Shown here: positions 59,310 to 64,000 of the stretch, in pieces
Numbering within the stretch: the stretch's first letter is position 1
How the letters are laid out: the number at the start of each line of letters is the position of its first letter
Assembly: GCF_004027225.2 (NCBI RefSeq)
Contig: NC_044301.2
Location: 20,950,023-21,014,022, forward strand
Direction: 5' to 3'
DNA length: 64,000 nucleotides
Origin: Strigops habroptila
Lineage: Eukaryota > Chordata > Aves > Psittaciformes > Psittacidae
Made by a program: the position numbers and the translations under genes
The notes under the pieces: model-generated
What the model saw: the letters and a program-made list of their open reading frames with translations, nothing else
Database searches by the model: none
What the model was told of the DNA's origin: nothing

Positions 59310-59930
59310 TGTCCTGGGTTCAGCTGTAGCAGTCATTTTTCTCCTCCTTAGTAGCTGGTGCAGTGCTGTGTTTTCGACTTTAGTCTGAGAACAACACTGA
59401 TAACACACCGATGTTTTTACTTGTTGCCAAGTAATGCTTACCCCTATCAAGGACTTTTTCAGTCTCATGCTCTGCCAGGGAGGAGGGGCACAAGAAGCCA
59501 GGAGGAAGCAGAGACAGGACACCTGACCCAAACTAGCCAAAGGGGTATTCCATACCACAGCATGTCATGCCCAGTATAGAAACTGGGGGAGTTACCCGGA
59601 AGGCCCAGATCGCTGCTTGGGTCAGGCTCGGTATTGGTCAGCAGGTGGTGAGCAATTGTATTGTGCATCACTTCTGTTTATTGGTTTCTTTTCCCCTTTT
59701 AGTTTTATATTCTCTCCCCTTCTTATTTCCTTTATCATTACTATTATTGGTGGTAGTAGTAGTGGTTTTGTATTATACCTTAGTTACTTGACTGTTCTTA
59801 TCTCAACCCATGGGATTTACATTCTTTCGATTCTCCTCCCCATCCCTCTGGGAGCAGGGGGGGAAGAAGTGAGGGAGTGAATGAGCGAGCGGCTGCGTGT
59901 TTCTGAGTTACCGGCTGGGCTTAAACCACA
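59310..59930 (+). mobile_element. Solo LTR of ERV family A
   Basis: About 621 bases beginning TGTCCTGGG, flanked by ACAGG at 59305-59309 and 59931-59935 if the 3' end has lost three bases of the usual terminus. It includes an extra stretch near 59660-59700 that A1's LTR also has, so these two form one subgroup. Confidence 0.85.
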
Positions 59931-59935
59931 ACAGG

Positions 59936-61385
59936 GTATGGGATCAGGCTGGCACTGCCCACCGGGAGAGACAGAGAAGGGAGGGACCAATCCCAGTGTC
60001 ACATCCTGGTTTTCCATCATCTTACAGCAGAGGAAAAGCACTTACCTCTGCACCAGCACCAAGCATGTTGCAGAACCATACCAGCAAGAAAAGGGGCAAA
60101 GTGCTGTCACTAAGGAGACAGGAAACTAACAGCAGCCACGCAGTCAGATTGTGCTAATACGCTGGTGTAGGGCACATGAGGAGGTGCAAGCAAATGCTTC
60201 CTCTGCTGTAGAGCAGATACAGCAACTTACCATGAAGATCATCTGTGACACAAGACAACAATAACCCTCGTGTGTTTAGTGTTTCTGCATTGGATTTGCA
60301 ATGCAAACCAGGTGCTCCTATGCTTGAGCTCTCAGCAGCAGCATCAGGACTGCCCTGACCAAGACAGACTCTGTGTCCATGGGATAGTTTTTGAAGTCTG
60401 GCCATTTAAAAACTACACACCTACATTAGATGTCTTTGCTCAGCATTAGAAACAAAATAGTTTTCACAAAACATTAGTCTGCAAATCCAGACTGTGAGCC
60501 AGCAAAATAGCTTCATTGCACCTATCTTTTTAAATTCAAAGTTTAATTTACTAAGCAGGAAAAAAGAAAAAAAAAATAAAATATCCTAGCCTAACCTCTC
60601 TGCTACAATTGCTTCCAATCCAACTTGTTAAAAATCAGCTCAGATATCTGTCTGATGTTGCAGCTGGGAGCATCAAAATGAACTCTCATAACAGGCAAGA
60701 AATTATCTGCAGTGTTAGGAGACACTCACTTTACAAGAGCAAAGTGAAAAGCAGAAGCACAGAGAATCAGTGGCATAAATATTATGCACAACAGAGGAAA
60801 AGATTCCCAGGCAAAGGATTTCTCCATAGAGATTCAGCACTGAACAAGGAACACAAGTCTAGCAAACAGTGACTGCACAAAGCTATAATCACAAAAACAC
60901 TTGAATGTCAACATTCTTTGTAAGACAGCATGACAGATCTGTTAAAAATTGACAAATTAAAAACATTTAGAGTTTAAAAGAGCCACAGTTATATGCAGAA
61001 AAAGTCAATTGACTCGAAATAATTTTTGTCCCTCTTAATTTAAAGTTTAACTTTTACCTCAGGCTCTACTCCAGAACAGATACAATAGACAGAGGGCAAG
61101 CACTTTCCATGCTTACCAGCACTCCATGCCTTATATTCAAATGGAAAACAAAAAAAAAGCAATCAAGGTGAAACCGAGGAAGCTTTAAAAGCCCTTCATG
61201 TGCTACCTTGAAGAAATTCTCTGTTCTGGTTTCACCATTTCCTGCTCACCCACCCCAGCACCTGGACCGCCGCCCTCTCTTTGTTGCTCTATGCTCTGTT
61301 TTCTTTATACTCAGCAAGGCACAGAGGTGTATAATGGAACTACTTTTTAAACAAATGTTTGTAAATATGTTCATTTTGTCCTTAC
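59936..61385. other. FANCA intron sequence, no repeat recognised
   Basis: Unique AT-rich sequence. FANCA exons 9 and 10 should lie here or in the inverted block; a possible donor context at 60043 on minus (CAGAG/GTAAGT) was not enough to support an exon. Confidence 0.35.
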
Positions 61386-63713
61386 ATGGGGGACCTTCTT
61401 GAATTCCAAATTCATTCCCAGCTCCAAATTTTGCTGAAAGCCATTCTGAAGAAACATGATCACAAAGTCTACAAATCAAGAACAAATTAGTGTTTCAGCA
61501 TCCCCCTTTCAATAAAGATCTTTGGCCTCCCCATCCCGCTCTCCCAATAGGGCTAGTGTCTGAAAAGCCTCATTCGCTACACAGCAGTTGGCAGGAATCA
61601 TGTATTTTCTTGAAGTAAAATTACTCCCAGGCAAAAGGACCTAGAACAATGGATGGCAAGAAGCACAGAAACTTAAAAAGAATTATAAAGACTAAAGAAT
61701 TTACAGGTCTTACGCTCTATTACCGCTGCAGAACTCTCATGGGTTGTACCTGACCACCTGCACCAGGTCAAAGATCTGACTACAGCTCTTCAGTCAAATT
61801 GTGTAGTGATTTTTTGTTTTCTAAACAAAATCACAAGATAAATAATAGAAAATGACAGGGGGTAAAATGGAACTATTAAATATTTCTTGTCCAAAATATC
61901 ACTTTGCAGGAGTGTCACATTCTCAATGCATCATCCCTACTCCATACACCCTGCAACTACGCTTTCTTGTGATACTATAACTCAAAGGTATATAGAAATT
62001 CAAACCAATTATCTTTTAAGGGAAAAAAATTGCTAAATTCACACCAAATATAAAAATATATTCCCCTCACTGAAACTGAGTCCGATAACACAAAGTGAGG
62101 CTTTGGTTCTTACACCTCCAAGCCTTTGACTCACACAGCCCTTGCCACAGGCTGTGCAGACCAGTGCCCAGTTGAGCGTCTTGCCTGAGAGAATATACCC
62201 AGCGAGCTTTAGGTCCCCAGAGGACTCCACTGCCTGCTTACAGAGGCCACAGAGGCTGCTGCACAGCCACTCCACTGCAGCAGGGGTGGCTGGGTTGCTG
62301 AGAACAAACAAAAGCACATTCAGTTCAATCCCTCCTGCTTTTTGTGAAGCTTGGGGTTTTTTCCACCACTATCCTCTTGGACTCTGGAAAGAGTCATCTG
62401 TGCAGGACTCTGCCCTATATGTGGCATTTCTTTTATTTAATTTGGACCAGCAAGAGCTTTATTTGCTTTACAAAAAGATTCCACAACAAACACATCCAAA
62501 GGAAAACATACATGTGAAATTGTGTGTTCAAGTCTTTCCTTGTCTCTGACATTAAAGTATTTCCATTTAGAAAGTTCTGCTAGACAAAAGACTTCAGTTC
62601 CAATTCAGAATCATAGAATGGTTTGGGTTGGAAAGGACCTTGAAATCATCCAGTTCCAACCCCCCTGCCATGGGCAGGGACACCTCCCACTAGACCAGGT
62701 TGCTCTAAGCCCTGTCCAACCTGGCCTTGAACACTGCTAGGGATGGAACATTCACAGCTTCTTTGTGCAACCTGTTCCAGTGTCTCACCGCCCTCACAGT
62801 AAAGAATTTCTTCCTTATATCAAACCTAAATCTCCCCTGTTTAAGTTTGACACCATTACCCTAATTTCTAAGATACTTAGATAAAAATGCTTTTAAAAAA
62901 AATAAGCCCTTAACCTATCCCTTTGGTTTACTTAAATGTGAAGTACAGTGGGCACCAAAGGCTTTTTTCCAATCCCATTAACAGACAAGTAAACCAATAT
63001 CAAAACCCCAAAAGATTACTGTAACATTCATTTAACACCATAAGAAAGCAACCTGAACTTCACAAAGGATAACTGGGTTTAGTTGTTAGCTCTGTGTTGG
63101 GGGGGGGGGGGAATAGTAAAACCAAATCAATTCTTAGAATTCTCTGGAGATTAGCTCTGCCAAACCTTACTGAAGTGTCAGGTTTTGTGAAGATGGAGGC
63201 GCACAGCTTCTGCAAAGCTTCTCCTCAAGAGCAGCACTAATTTTTACAGGCTAAATGTTTCCAAAGCTGACCCAGAGGCACAGGCAGGTGAACTGAAGGA
63301 GATGAGTTACTGAGTCCTCTCCCACACAGCATAGTAACCACCCACCTGCAGAGCCAGTGAAACAAAGCACTAGGTAAAACATCACCCAGGACTCTCACTG
63401 AGCCATTTCACTTCACCTCACAGCTGATTCAGCAGCCAGACAACCACCACACCTTAAACTGCACTAATTAATCCAGAGTAACCTCAAACTCAGGGTAACT
63501 TCTTAAATCCTGCTAATCTGATCACTCACCAGCATCCGACTATATTCTTAGTCCAGAATACTCATGACTAATCCCTGATTATATTTCAATAGGCTTTAAG
63601 AGATTAAATACATCTGCAAACCTATAAACCTCTGCTCACCTGTCCAGCAGCTCTCCCAGGCCAACAATGTCGCCTCTGTGCATGTGCCACACAGCTTCCA
63701 GCACTGGAGGGTC
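61386..63713 (-). pseudogene. FANCA: FANCA exons 8, 7 and 6 (part 4, original orientation)
   Basis: Exon 6 at 63713-63640 is 74 bases (VLEAVWHMHRGDIVGLGELL). Exon 7 at 62297-62185 is 113 bases (EWLCSSLCGLCKQAVESSGD). Exon 8 at 61468-61386 is 83 bases (DFVIMFLQNGFQQN). All three lengths equal the human ones as I recall them, phases agree, and there is no stop. Exon 7 ends in a GC donor (GCAAGA) instead of GT, which may be functional or a lesion. These exons are on minus, like the 3' block, and bracket the inverted exons 11-17. Exon 5 and earlier lie outside the window to the right. Confidence 0.9.
62609..62860 (-). mobile_element. CR1 LINE 3' fragment
   Basis: Starts with the terminal repeat (AGAATCATAGAATGG) and continues with the CR1 3' region read from the opposite strand, in the FANCA intron between exons 7 and 6. 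Confidence 0.9.
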
Positions 63714-64000
63714 CTAACAGGATGCCACAATTAGGTCATAGTCTGCATTTTGCAGTTAACATTTGGCTAACAGAAAACATACATATAAAAATATGTACTA
63801 TCCAGAACTTATTGAAAATTTAAAATGACAACATAGGAAATACCAGATGAGGAAAGATTATGTTTTATTTTTCCTTCTTAGAAATTTTGAATGGTTTAGG
63901 GTTGAAGATGCATCACCACTTTAAATTTTCATGGTTAAGTAATAAATAGAGCCATCTTTGTCCCCCAGAATAATGCTGATTCTACATATTCAGAAGAGCA
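63714..64000 (-). other. FANCA intron upstream of exon 6
   Basis: AT-rich, no feature recognised; the window ends here. Confidence 0.4.

Noticed and set aside
60000-60060. Possible FANCA exon 9 or 10 ending CAGAG/GTAAGT on minus
   Set aside because: Good donor but no acceptor at the right distance and only a few residues match after assuming a frameshift.

Overview
This window is from a bird genome. Genes have vertebrate introns, with a GC-rich left part and an AT-richer right part, and the repeats are CR1 LINEs and avian endogenous retroviruses (ERVs). Recognisable genes follow the order and strands of the human 16q24.3 block: CPNE7(+), DPEP1(+), VPS9D1(-), ZNF276(+), FANCA(-), with a cytosolic sulfotransferase (SULT, -) between CPNE7 and DPEP1. 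From general knowledge this block lies on chicken chromosome 11.

Almost every gene is broken. CPNE7 (1-1183, its 3' exons) has a frameshift and a lost splice donor. The SULT gene (4273-6612) has two nonsense codons, a lost donor and a solo LTR inside a coding exon. DPEP1 is two exons with a nonsense codon. VPS9D1 keeps only its first four exons and then runs into DPEP1, so CHMP1A, SPATA33, CDK10 and SPATA2L are absent. FANCA is in pieces: exons 43-36 (16.6-21.3 kb, -), 35-34 (25.8-26.4 kb, -), 11-17 (38.2-42.9 kb, but on +), and 8-6 (61.4-63.7 kb, -). Exons about 18-33 were not found. ZNF276 (9263-16033) is the exception: all eleven coding exons are open and correctly spliced.

From 21 to 60 kb the FANCA remains are buried in nested ERVs. 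Family A is ERV-L-like (class III style pol, 5-bp target duplications, no env seen). Its copies are A1 (21460-25448), E1 (29382-36477, +), E2 (44720-58961, -), C (50467-53871, inserted in E2), and solo LTRs at 26581-27148 and 59310-59930. Family B has a tRNA-Ser-type primer site and is split into a left half (27548-29381, +) and a right half (43828-44719, -). A third, shorter LTR family with 6-bp target duplications gave solo LTRs at 4944-5369 and 40660-41029. A nearly complete CR1 with an open 967-codon ORF2 sits in E2.

The main discovery is a readable inversion. E1 and E2 lie in opposite orientation and their 5-bp target duplications are swapped: AACCT left of E1 pairs with AGGTT left of E2, and AGTGT right of E1 pairs with ACACT right of E2. 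Each pair is a reverse complement. Recombination between the two ERVs flipped the 8.2 kb between them. This explains why FANCA exons 11-17 are on the wrong strand and why family B is cut in two. Many decayed genes, dense young ERVs and rearrangement beside one intact gene suggest a non-recombining copy of the region, such as a W or neo-W chromosome (parrots, as I recall, have chromosome 11 fused to the sex chromosomes). That chromosomal placement is inference.
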